From assembly GCA_000149265.1 (NCBI GenBank), contig CH002904.1, positions 571,460-635,459 of the forward strand: a stretch of 64,000 bases of DNA. Reading direction: 5' to 3'. This stretch comes from Ciona savignyi (Eukaryota > Chordata > Ascidiacea > Phlebobranchia > Cionidae). Below, piece after piece: positions 25,681 to 45,100 of this stretch; positions within the stretch are counted from its first letter, which is position 1; each line of letters begins with the position of its first letter. The notes beneath the pieces were generated by a model. That model searched no databases, had not been told where the DNA came from, and saw nothing but the letters and a program-made list of their open reading frames with translations. Made by a program: the position numbers and the translations under genes.

Positions 25681-28600
25681 TTCTGATAGACACACAATAT
25701 TGATGTCTTCCATGCAAATTTACGCGCTTCCGATTATAAGATTTCCTGATGTCATCCATATCGCCACCGTGTGGTGAACATTGTTGATTATGGAACAACG
25801 TACTTAAAAGAGAAATACGTACCAAAGCTCGCTTGTGCAGTATTCAGGCAAGCGTCGATATACGTATTATTGTGTTTTTCCCCCACAGTGCAGTATCCGA
25901 ATATGCGCTTTTATCTCATATTTTTATAGACATAAGATTGTGTGTGCGAGCGCATATTTTAGCTTGCTGGATCACGTACTCATCTTTGCAGCATACTGTC
26001 GCAACCTCATGTTCCACACTGCGTTTTAACACTTTTTAGCCGAGCTGAGTAAACCCAGAAAGAGCAAACGAGCTCCGTGCACCGAGGTTTGAACCCACAA
26101 CCCTCCCACTGTGAATCACGACGTCAACATTCCTATTTCGGTTGAACTTTTTATTGCATCAAATTCTTGCCTAACACATCGTTTTGTCTCTCCCTCCGAC
26201 CACCTTCGCCCGTCACTCTTCACTGCGTTTGCTTTCGCACCACCGATCATAAGAACTCGCATGTTATGTCCGTGTATTGTGTTGTACCGAAATGAACCTT
26301 CGCACTTCACTCTTCTGACTGTTTTATATCCGCGATGCTGGTTAGTCAGTTAGTGTGTTATCAAATCATGGAAGGTAGTCTACAACTCGGCTAAGAATAC
26401 GCTTGAAAGAATTTGACCGTTAAATGACCCGGTAAATTGACAGCTCTGCCACCTGGGAAAGTTGCCCAAGCGCAAAAGCGATGTTGATATGCCATACTGA
26501 ATGGAAGAAGCTCATTTTTCTTATGACTAGTCGTAAGGTGCGACATAACGTTAGTCAAAAGGAATATTTACCGTAACTGGTGTATTATGCGTTATTTACC
26601 TAATTTGGCTGTAAAATGAAGTATTCTTTTCAACTTCAGTGAAAAACGCGTAATAAAACCGAATCGAAAGCAAATATTTATTTTGGTCTGTTTTTCCGCC
26701 AAACCTGATAACCGACTGTCAGGCGAAAGGTAGTAGGTTCGAATTCAGTCACTATCTAATCGATTTTGTCACTGGAAAACGCATTTCGCGGACGAACGAA
26801 AATGCCTACTTCTATTAATGAGCACCATTTTAATTATACATTTGGGTTGCAAGAATTTGCACAACCGTGACCAAGTCCGATCGGTTATTAAAACTTTTTA
26901 CAGTATATGCAAATTTAAGAGGCAAAAAATAGATATTCGTGAGCAAAATCTTGGACATTTGCATTGAAATTGTTGCGTGTCAGACAAAGGACACACGAAT
27001 ACAAATGCAACATGTATGCACATTGTAGTATAACAATTGCCGTTATTATAACAGGTTGAATTCCGACGGTACAAATAAGGCCTATATGAAGCTTTGGAAT
27101 AAAAAAAGGCCTGCCGCACGCTTCACCTTCAGCATCAGTATGAGACAAAGATTTATGTCGTCCCGAGAAGACTTTAATAGATTCCCACCATCAGCGCTTA
27201 GTTCGCGCATATACCAGCCTACGTTACTTTAATTATATTTCATCACACACCAAGGTTGCCTCTGGGTTGGTTTGTCAAGGACACAACTACACAGATCTTA
27301 ACGAAAAGATGCGCTCCTTCGTAGGATACTATGGAAGTGATTATACCGTTCTTACCTACAAATTGAAAACTTATGTCGCCACTTCAGGACACATCCTGAA
27401 CAAGCATGACGAACATGTATGAATTAGATAACATGACAACATCATTGTACATGCCGTATTGAGAAAGTGATTTACAAAATGTGCGAAAAAGCTGTAACTA
27501 ACTGGTTAATACACATGTACAACACTGAAGCCAAAGTCTCCATTTTAACCTTAGGACCTTGTTTATGTATAGTGTAAATTGAATATACTACATAGCCTAT
27601 TAAAAACCGCCTTCTGTTTTTTTACCGCAATAAAACGCGGTAAATTAATTTTATGTCGATATATTTTGACGTTTGGCTAATACTACATGACATCGAAAAG
27701 ATAAATATGACGTCATAACCAGCCTTGTTTGAGCTGTGACGCCTTAGCAACCATCCGAGCTGGAAGAAGTCCTGCCACACACGTATTATTGACCGCTGCT
27801 GACAGATGTTAATCCATCATGATTGTACTCAATATCTCGTTGTTTGGCGTTGGTTAACAAAAACGTGGTAAAGTCCCGCGCCTTGTATAAGTTTTTAGGA
27901 GAATCGACATTGTACCATAATTATGTTACACAAATGTGCGTTTCTTGACAGTATACCACGCCCTTCAATTGATTACATTTTTAATGTGTGTTTAAATATG
28001 TTCAGTATTTTGCACAATACAAACAGTGTATCTTACACAAAAAAATGTGGTGACCATGAAACCCTTGCAACGAGAAACTTTACTGTAGATTGAATGCCAA
28101 CGATATTGTTTTATTATTTTCAGAAATTATTGTGTTTACAAATTTATGCGGTTTTTACCGGGGAAATGGAAACTCAAAGGACAACATATTTTAAGTTACA
28201 GAGACAAATATTCCAGATAAAATTGCCTCGTAGCCAGCCAATTTACTTACAAAAATAAACGCTAAGTTATTCCGCGATTTCCCAGTCTATATTTAACCAC
28301 CATAGTTGAAAAATAACACGAATAACAAATTTAGTTCAGCTCTGTAAGCGATTATTTTTTAGGCGAATATTAATAAACGCGTAGGCCTAAGTTTCTAGCG
28401 GCGGTAGTTGCGAAGTAAAACATTCAAACGCCTTTTCTCCTTATGTCTTATCTGATGTTCCTCGGCTGAATCATTGCGGGTATAATTTGTTGAGCTAACA
28501 TTGTGAGGAGTAGTTTCGCAAGTTACTTGTCCTTGCAGATAACAGGCTACGTGGTTATTTTGACTAGGTGGATCCGGCAGTTTTAAAACCAAAAAAAAGC

Positions 28601-30456
28601 AAGTGACACTCATGTAGTTTTAAGGTGAATTTGGTGATATTTGTGATAAAGAAAATTATTTATTATGTAATAGACTGCACATATGTTAAATGTGCGTTCT
28701 TTGTCTGTATTCGTACAGGCGGGCGACTGTTTCGCTGAATGATTAGCACACCTACTCAAACACTGCATTTTGTGAAAAAATGGACCTGGCGACAAATCTA
28801 TAGATTCAAAAATAGACGCGGTAATATTTAATTTGTACAAATATAGGCTAAGAGATCTAGATTTCCGAGTTCGGCTTTTTTGAAAATGGGTTTCATTTTT
28901 GCAACCGGTTTAGTAAAAATGTTAATTTTATAACTTTTTATTTTGACATGCCATAACAACTAAGTCGTTATTTACTCGTTTTCTTATTTTTCACGTGAGT
29001 AAAGGCCTAGCCTACTACAGCTTATTATGTAAACTAATGTTTGTTCTAGTTTACTGTAATCTCATAAAATCAAACAATTCTTATACTAAGCACAAGACAA
29101 AAGAGCACTAAAAGTAGAGCTATAGAAAGAACGAGGTTTTTAATCAATAAATTTTATATTTTATATGAAAGACCTATATTCGACCAGGGAAATTTTATAG
29201 TTTTATACTATGCGGACCGTCGTGAAAGTTAGAAAGGTAACGATCTCGCTTGTCACGTTTTTTTTGCTGCATTTAAAGTGGTTGAAACTGGATATACTCG
29301 TTAACTTGAATCAACACAAAATCGTGATAAATGGGTTGTGGTTAGGGCGAGGAGAAATTTAATTTACGTAGTTTGGGGACTTCAAGAATAAAGAAAGAAG
29401 GCTCGTTTGAAACAGTACATTTCAGTATAACTCACAATTCTCTGATATCTCAAAGTTACTTCGTGTCTTCTTGGGCAACAGGATGATCTAAAGTACTGAG
29501 ATAAAGGCTATACAGAACTATACGACCAATTATTAAAAACACGTCTTGCCTTATGATAGAATAGGTGAATTTAGACATTTTGGGAACAATTTCTTTTCGT
29601 TCATATAGGAAAGCTTCATGAGATATCGGAATATAAAACTACTAGTTAATCAGTAACCCGCTCTCCGTATTATGGTATTCAGTTCATATTCCAATTGAAT
29701 ACGCACACATGCTGACAAACAGGCGTTAAGTTTAATGCAAAGAAAATAAAGCGTTTCGATAGCAGTTCTTGAAATAGGATACGGTATATAAGAAGTTTGG
29801 TAAACTTTATGGTCATGTCAGCAGACCGAGGTTATGTAATGTTTTATAAAGTTTACATCTTTATTTTAAAAACAGCATTTAATGTCTAGTTTATATTAAA
29901 GTTATTGGAAATTAAATTTATGAAATAGAGCAATCGGCCTAATACTTGGGCTTAACACATGGTAGGCTATAGATGACGGGCTATGATATGTGATATATAG
30001 GATATATAGTAGTGGATGTCGTCTGTCCGTCGTGAAGAGGTAAGACCTTCAGTTCGTTCACCACTTGACCCATCTAACTGCTCGACTTTGTGGGGCTACC
30101 TATGCAGGGATTTTGTAACGTTCCAACGTTTCGTTTCAGTTGGCTAATAACCATTAGCGACCAACACAAAGAGTAATATCTCACCAAACTGTGCTAGACT
30201 GAAACGGTTATTCAGTTAGCTAATACCTATAAACGACCAACACTTACATAATTTGCAATAGTATCGACGGCTGTTGCGTACTAATCCTAAGGCTATCGAA
30301 GTTTGAAATTGTTTAGTTTCTGTTTTTATTTATTTATGCAGAATCTTTGTTTTAATCTAGTGCGCAGTCAAAATTATATAACAACTATTTAACATTAACC
30401 GGCCTTAGTAACAGCATTTGATAAATGTGAACATTGACTGCTTTATTGGATACAAC
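25681..30456. other. Intergenic region between RhoGAP and FXR-like genes
   Basis: About 4.8 kb without a supportable gene. It contains SINE-like B-box fragments near 26035-26115 (GGTTTGAACC, minus orientation) and near 26700-26760 (GGTTCGAATTC), a CRE palindrome at 27708-27715 and, close to the receptor gene, a diverged 31-bp direct repeat (30137-30243). The last 400 bp probably include the receptor promoter and 5' UTR. Confidence 0.45.
30137..30243. repeat. Direct repeat, 31-bp units 76 bp apart, upstream of the FXR-like gene
   Basis: CAGTTGGCTAATAACCATTA... (30137-30167) and CAGTTAGCTAATACCTATAA... (30213-30243) match over 31 bp with a few substitutions, both ending in CGACCAACAC. They lie 214-320 bp before the receptor ATG. 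They could be duplicated regulatory elements or a small tandem duplication. Confidence 0.5.
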
Positions 30457-37488
<7,032 letters not shown>

Positions 37489-37888
37489 ACCTTTCGCTTG
37501 CAAGCTGAAAATGACCAGTTTCAAACATTAACCTCTGTTACCCGATTTTGAAATAGGGTCATCTTTTAAAAGTTAACATTCAATGGCGAATATACACAAT
37601 GATGTGTGTAGAATTTTGCACTTATCTATTGCTATTGTGGTTTTAAACTGCATTGAAATTGTGTGTAGTTTTTCATGTTTATTAACTGCATCAATTGTAA
37701 TATATGTATTGTTAGTACTTGAAAATGCTCATTTAAACAGTTTCCTTATATGCAAATCAAATTACAAAAAAAAAGAAAAAATATATTTGAAATTAAGTTT
37801 TTATTTTGTTTTATATCTCTTGAGATAAGAAAACTATGGTTGATAATACAAAACATTTATTGGAAAGCCTGATGGTTCACTTAAACTG

Positions 37889-37894
37889 AATAAA
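37889..37894 (+). other. Poly(A) signal candidate of the FXR-like gene
   Basis: AATAAA about 400 bp after the receptor stop codon and immediately before the MITE that starts at 37902. Confidence 0.35.
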
Positions 37895-37901
37895 ACTAAT
37901 A

Positions 37902-38417
37902 CAGTGGAACCCCGCTTGGAGACCACCCCGATAACACGACCACCTCATTAACAGGACCACTTTAGTGCGGTCCCTAATAATTTACTATGGTAATGCATTG
38001 CATTCTGTTTCAATAACGCGACCACCCCAGTTTCCAGACCAGGACCGCCATCTTTTGGTCCAAAACTTCAAATTTGACTCCGCTTAAGTGACCACATGTG
38101 CTAAAAAATTTGCCTTTGTCACCAAAATAACAAGGTAAAATTTATTTTATGATAAAAACAATAAGTATAAATGAGCGCACACACAAAAAAATGTGGCAAA
38201 CAGAACTGAATCCTACAAGATAAACTTTAGTATTGACTTCATTCTGCAGTATCTGATAAAAATAATGGCATTTGGTGAAAATTTAGTCAAAATGCAGACG
38301 TTTCAGCTGCATATCACGACAACTTGCTCCAAATCAAAATTCACTAACACGACCACCCCGCTAACGCGACCGCTTGATCACGGTCCCATAGGTGATCAGG
38401 TAAGCGGGGTTCTACTG
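37902..38417. mobile_element. Pogo/Tigger-like MITE
   Basis: A 516-bp non-autonomous DNA element flanked by TA on both sides (37900-37901 and 38418-38419). The ends are CAGTGGAACCCCGCTT on the left and, as reverse complement, CAGTAGAACCCCGCTT on the right (15 of 16 identical), the terminal pattern of pogo/Tigger elements of the Tc1/mariner superfamily. About 45 bp of subterminal sequence (AACACGACCACC ... CGGTCCC) occurs at both ends in direct orientation. No transposase is encoded. It sits in the 3' flank of the FXR-like gene, between it and the convergent LRRC74-like gene. Confidence 0.85.
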
Positions 38418-38440
38418 TAATTACACTACACCTTTATAAT

Positions 38441-38625
38441 TATAGCATAGGATAATCATGTTTATCCCAGTGAATGGGAAAACCTATGGGGTTAACACAC
38501 AGGCAATCATCAGATCACCTTGCACCCACCGTCGGGTTACTAAAGCTATTGCAGTGTGTTGTGTATGATAGACATGTTTCTTCAATTTGGTAGAACCCAT
38601 TAATCCACTGGGTTCAGCAGTTTAA
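38441..38625 (-). repeat. Truncated SINE copy
   Basis: Close relative of 31540-31840, sharing GGATAATCATGTTTATCCC-like tail, GTGAATGGGAAAACC, GATCACCT, AAGCTATTGCAGT and ACTGGGTTCAG blocks in the same orientation, but lacking the tRNA head. It lies 23 bp from the pogo-like MITE. Confidence 0.65.
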
Positions 38626-39128
38626 CTTGACCCTTAATATATGTGTTTTGACCATTCGATAGATCACTTGTATTTTTTCTGTAGATTTTCTGAAACAGAA
38701 GTAGTGGCAGTGGTATGTTAAGATGGTGGAACAGAACGGTCTTCCACCAATGTGCTTACCTGATAATTTCCTAGAATTGACACATAGTAATGTGAAAGTT
38801 TTTTATTCTCATGTAAGGCAAATGAAATGACGCGTATGAGAAAAACTAAAAAGAGCCTATCATAGTTTCTATGACTATATAGCTGTACCTGTACAGTATT
38901 AAAAAATGAATTATCTTTTCTGCTGCAACACCATATTAGCTGGTTAAGGAAAAATGATTTGTGCAAGATTTAGCAACAAACAAATAGAAATGAACTATAA
39001 TTATGTAAAAATTTAAAAAAAATAGGTAAATTTAACTTCTTTGTGACAGGGATTTTTGTGTTAGGAAGGTTTAAAATTACCCAAATGGATAGTTATGTAA
39101 AAAGCTAAAACGAATTCACAGGTATAAG

Positions 39129-42100
39129 CTATACAGGTGAGCTGGAGGAATCTTGGTCTCGTTTTTCTTTTTCCTTTTGCAAGTATTCCAAGTTCCCGAT
39201 CACTAGTTCACTGAAAAAACAATAATCCATATTTGCAACATATCATCTATTCTATCCAAGACACTGCAATTGTTTGATATCTCGACTTTGGCACACCAAG
39301 CACAGTATTCTGATGTAAGTCTGTGTTTCAATGGGGATAAATGTGAACATCCAATCATAGACACAACTAATGCATGTTGCCTATGTAATATACTTATTAA
39401 TATCATCAGGCCAAAGTCAAGTTAGTTTAATCAAACACTTGTTTTAACACAAATTTCCCAAAAAATTACAGAGCTTATATACATATATGTATATCAGTAA
39501 AATCTAAACAACTTAAGACACAAAATTCAATATCTATATTAATTATGTGTTCACTACATATACATTGATCCATTATACAGGCAAATCCAAACCACCATTA
39601 CACATTATGTGAAACATATCTCAAAAAATATTCTATATTTAAATCATCTTTAATGCACATTCCACCTGTTTATTTGCTCCAGTTGGTGGCTTGATTTTAA
39701 TTTTGAATTAAGGTTAAGTTTAGTTTCTAATAATGTACTAACCTCACAGTTCATGTTAAAGATGGCACAGCATCAATTGTACTGTGAACATATTTGGTTA
39801 CACCACATGCACATGCAGTTAATTGAACACAAAGGTTTAATTACATACCGGAACTTTAATGTCTTAAAAAATTAGGTTGTCTAAAATATTCAAAAAAAAG
39901 AGATGGTAAAGGCCAACGCTCTCTTATCTTTTTTTGGTTACTAATATTGTACTACATCTCCTGTTCAGAAAGTTAAATTTAATAAACAAACTGCCATTTT
40001 TTAGCTAAAATATGACTGTTAGCCATTTTTAAATCATTCCTTCTATCCTTTAAACTATTGCCTTTATCGCTATGGTAATCGGAAACTACATTCTATATTC
40101 ACTAGCTGGTGTTCTAAATATTGCCTTCCGCTTTGCTCAATTCAATATGATAAAAAATAATAATCATTTTTCATACAATTAATTTAAAAAAATAATCAAT
40201 ACAAATAACAAATTACATATTTTAGATTGTACATGTTAGATTGCACAGTGGTGTTAATTACATTAAAAATCAAATATAACAAACAAATTAATGTTGAAAC
40301 TAAACAACAGTAATTACGAATTACAGTGAAACTTGCACAAGAGTGCTGTATACAAGCCTAACTTAACATGGAACAGCTTTACTCATTCCTATCACAGTAA
40401 GTTTTCTGCACAAATATTGGTGTGTGTACTTAATGCTATTGTACATATAAAGAGTGGTTATTCCTGCCGTAAATGAACAAGTTCAACTGTCTGAACTAAA
40501 CAATGAGGTTGTGGTCATGTGTGAAACATTGAGATATAAATTCCTTAGACCATAGATTCAAATGATCATTAAAAATGCAGTTTTATCATATTTAAAAAGT
40601 AAAGCAGCTGTTGCAGACTGATTGTTGGCAATTAATGATTTTGAGAATCCCCCAAATTATTACTCCTGTTGTTTTTCAACTAAGGATGGCTGATTTGAAC
40701 ACAGTAAATATGCATGTGAAGTCGCCACTGTATGAAAGGTTGGGATGATGCATATGGTTATCATAGACAATTAAGGGTCTTACACAGGTTAAGGCATGTT
40801 GTTATCGTTACAATATTTGGTCTTAAGTTTATATCCTAATGATTGTACACCCTTGCCAAGTTTCACTGAAAATTATGTTACCAACAAAATGATTCCAATG
40901 TCAAAGTAAACATACAGCTACCACACAACCCAAAAGCATTCACCTGTAGTTAATCTCCCCATCTCCATCTTTGTCCAACTGGTCAAGTAGTTGGGACATT
41001 TCATCCGTTGTAAGTTTAATACCTGCCCTCTGTTTGATAATGTTTTTTAATGTGGATAAAATTATCTTTGAAAGCGATATGGCATTATATATTATGTTTT
41101 CCTGGCATTGGGAAAATGGATATTTATATAATCACATTCGTCCAGATTAGGCATTCTGGGAGTACCAAGTGCCCACAGTCAAGCTTTTGAAATCTGTAAG
41201 AAATCTCTATACAATAACGACCAAGGCCAAATACACCATTATCAGGGAATATCTATTACAAAAATACTACTTAATACTAAGGTTTTAAAGCATAAAATGC
41301 GTTACCAAGTCAAAATAACCAGAATAGCTATAGACTGATTTATACCTATGCTATTGATGAAAATAAAGTATCTAAAATTGCTGCCAACGATATAAAATGT
41401 CACAGTTTAACCAAAAACATCAATTTAAAAAAACTATATTAACATTGTTTAACAAATTACACAAGCCACAATGCCTGATATCTGGTGCATGTTAATAATT
41501 AAAGCTTTACAATCAGTTTAGAACTGGCTTGCAACATCATAGTTATATGTTCAAAAGATTTATTTTCAAGCAAAAGCAAATAAAACCAATTCCTTAATAA
41601 CAACCAATGTTTCCCAGCTTCAAGTATAAATTGCACATATGTAGTGACATTTTACCTCAATACCAAGTTGTAGTTCTTCTCTGGTCACACTCATACTGTT
41701 GTCGGTATCAATTTCGTTAAAGAAATCAGCCAACCTCAGGTTTTTCTCCTCAATATAGTTCCGCAGCTTTGTCATCGGATCAGCCTGCAGCAAAATCAAT
41801 ATGAGTCTATGAAATACTTAACATGAGTATGGGCGGGACAACGGTAGCATCCGGACCAGGAATTTAGGCCATAAAAGCCCATTACTCCAGTGCCCTGGAG
41901 CTATCATGGATATAGCGGTCAAGTCGACCAGTGTCCTGAAAAAACTGACTTAATGCTATAGATGAAAGATCATCATATATAAAAACTTCAAAATTTCTCA
42001 ATCTGGTTACAACATATGCTTGACAGTGATTACATGGGGTAAAGGACTTTTATCTTCTTGGCAGAATGTACAGGTTGCACAGGCTACGCGCATGAGGATG

Positions 42101-45100
42101 GATTTGTGCTAGGCCAAATTGACATAACCAGTGATGATCTGATAAACAGATCGCTACGATCTCCACCGCAGTTGCCTGGACCAAGATACTCATTTGTTTG
42201 ACGACAGCTCCAGTATGGTCTCCATTCTTCAGCATGTTTGGGTTCATCCATGCTTCCCTGACGAAGCAGACAGAAATATAAAGGTTCAGTATTCGATGAA
42301 GGTAGTGCTGGATCCATCACGTGTCAACTCATCAGTTTGTTCGTTGCCCTTTGATTGGCTTGGAATCCAGCAGAGTTCCACCAGATTAAGCCCCAAAGTT
42401 TGTGAACAAGGTGTCATGTCTCTTGCAGCAAATGGTTATGTAATTTTAAGCTCGATAAAGCCTTCAAAGCACCTGACTATTATTGTAAATGGTGTTGGAA
42501 ATTTTTTATATATTTCAAGCAATGAGAATCTTTGCGAAATGATTTATTGCAAAGATCTTCGTCTGGACAACTGAGTGTAGAAAGCTGAATTTGTTATCCC
42601 ACTTGCTGGATAGAATAAATACGCCAGCACCAGTCGATCTGACAAGCCGTGACCTTCAGCTGATCAGAAACTGTTGTTTCAGATAGAGAGTGCAGGAACT
42701 GCAATCAACTGGAAATGAGAGAATGTCGATATTTTCCATTGCTTGGTTGCAGATGCCAATATGACTTTTTTTGTTGCACTCTGAATAATCAGACCCCACC
42801 CAGTGGCATAGAAATCTCTGGTGCCGAGCCATTTTTAGGCAGGCCAATCTCTGGACCTTGAGCAGGTTGTCCTAAATATTGCGCCAACAGACACTAATAA
42901 GGCATAGGTTAGGATGGATCGAATGGTTTGATAGTAAAACCACAACATTATTTTTGAATGGAATAACAACCATTCATTATTGAAGTAGTGTTTCATCGGC
43001 TCATTTAGTAGGGTGATACCAGTCAGATGATGACTTGTTCCAGACGTCTAACCTAATTTTTCTGGCTTACCCTCAACCATGAGCTAACTTTCTCTGAGTG
43101 TGGTCTTCTTTACAACACACTTTGTGGCTGTATTTTCACAATTTTGTTCATTTTTCTGTTTCACTTCTAATATGTAAACATGATGTTTTATAATAACTCA
43201 AGTTTATTTCTGCTTTTCTTAATTTTGTAATTTTAGGTGTAAGGAAACTTGATTTTAAGGAAACACAAAACTATGGTAATCTGGAATTGTGGGTATTTTA
43301 CCTGTGATGTTTTTCTTGCCCATTACATCAGAAAAAAGTGTAAAAATTATTATCCACACCCATACTTAAAACAAAAACATAAACTATGGGTTAACCGACC
43401 CTGGGTTTAGGTGGAGAAGTTTTGTCGGTTTCTTCTCCCCCGGTTACAATGATTAGTTTTGGTCTCGCTTCTTTCACTTCTTTTTCCAGCTCGATAAAAT
43501 CTTTGTTCACCTTGGGCATTGCATAATATTAGTGAAAAGGACAAACAAATGTCACTAATGGTAATCACAGGAGTAAGCAACAATTGTGCAAATTCCGATT
43601 TATTTGCTGTACAAACATACAGATAGCCTAAGATCATACATTATAACTACAAAAACATTAATATGATGTTGCATCACTGAAAAAAAACAAACAGTATTTA
43701 AGACTATAAATATAACTATTACAATATTTTCTTCACAGTTGTCTCTGAACAAGGTACAAAACAGACACTGCCCGAGCTCTAAACGGATATTTTATAAGTT
43801 ATATATGTTAAATATTAAAACACACTACAATGGCTGTTGTAATCTTACCGTGGAGGCCAAGAATAACCTCTGTTCTAGCTACTGTCATTGTCCCAGAAGT
43901 TATAATTATCCCACAATATTTTCAAACTCACCACCACATCAGTAAGATCGAGACTTTCTAGAATGGACCCAGCGTTTTGTCGTAATGCTGTTAATATCGC
44001 AAACCCACCGCCACTTTGAATTGGGTTTTTACCGATCCTCAGAATTCTCAATGTTTCATTTGCAAGAAGACCTGATTAAAAACAATATCAAGTGAATAAA
44101 AGCTGATAAAAAAATTATCATAAAATTCTAAAAAAAATTGTACCAAGGCGTTTTTAAAAAACAATTTATCTTTATAATCTAGACTAGACTACATTAAAAG
44201 ATAGAATAAGAATACTGTCCAATAAGAGCCTTGCCCAGGTGCAAAACTGCTGAGAAGAGTGACCGGGTTTGCAATCGAAGCAGGAACATATATAATCATT
44301 ATTAAATAGTTTTTAGACGTCTCAAATACACACTAAGCAAAAAAGACATAAATGTTACCAAAACAGTTTTAATGTAAAAATCCAAGTTTTTACAACTAAA
44401 ATAATTCTACTATTTAATGAATTAGGCCTACCATACACCCACCTTTAGCAAGTAAAACAGCACCTTCAGTAGATATTCTGTTATTACTAACATCCAATTC
44501 CTCCAATACATTGTTGTTCCTCAATGCATCACCCAATGCAGTAGCGCCTTCTAACCCCAGTCCATTCCAAGAGAGATCAATCGTTTTTAAAAAAATGTTC
44601 GCCTGAAATTTGTTTTCTTTTTCACAATGAGATTTTTTATAAAACAATCCCCAATTTTACAAAATGTGCAGAGCTATTGCATTGTATTGGTCATGCTTAC
44701 TGATGAGGATATGGCGTTTTAGGTTTTTAAAAAATCCACTGAACCATTAGAATTAAAGAATACAGCTCACGAAAAAAGACAAAATTACCCCAACACCCTT
44801 GGCCAGCGCAACTGCTCCGCTTCGCCTAAAATGATTCCAGCTCAGGTTAAGATGTTTTATTGAAGTATTCTCGGATATAGCTGGCCCCAAAATTTCCCCG
44901 GACTTCTCCGCAAATAAATTGGAACTTAAATCCAACTTCTCCAGTCTCTGGGTTGACTGCAAAGTGAAAACTAAGTTTATTTTACTCTCAAGGGTGGAAA
45001 AAATCAAGAATTATCTACAGGAGTTTCCATCGGTACAGTTCAGTTGCTGGTGTTATTTTAAATATCTTTTGTAAGATATCATGCCAGTATTTATCTTTGT

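Noticed and set aside
38193-38420. 75-codon frame inside the pogo-like element
   Set aside because: No transposase or DNA-binding similarity; the element is non-autonomous.
42194-42574. 126-codon open frame in intron 9 of the LRRC74-like gene (+)
   Set aside because: Lies antisense in the region of a probable retrotransposon remnant; no domain, no splice partners.
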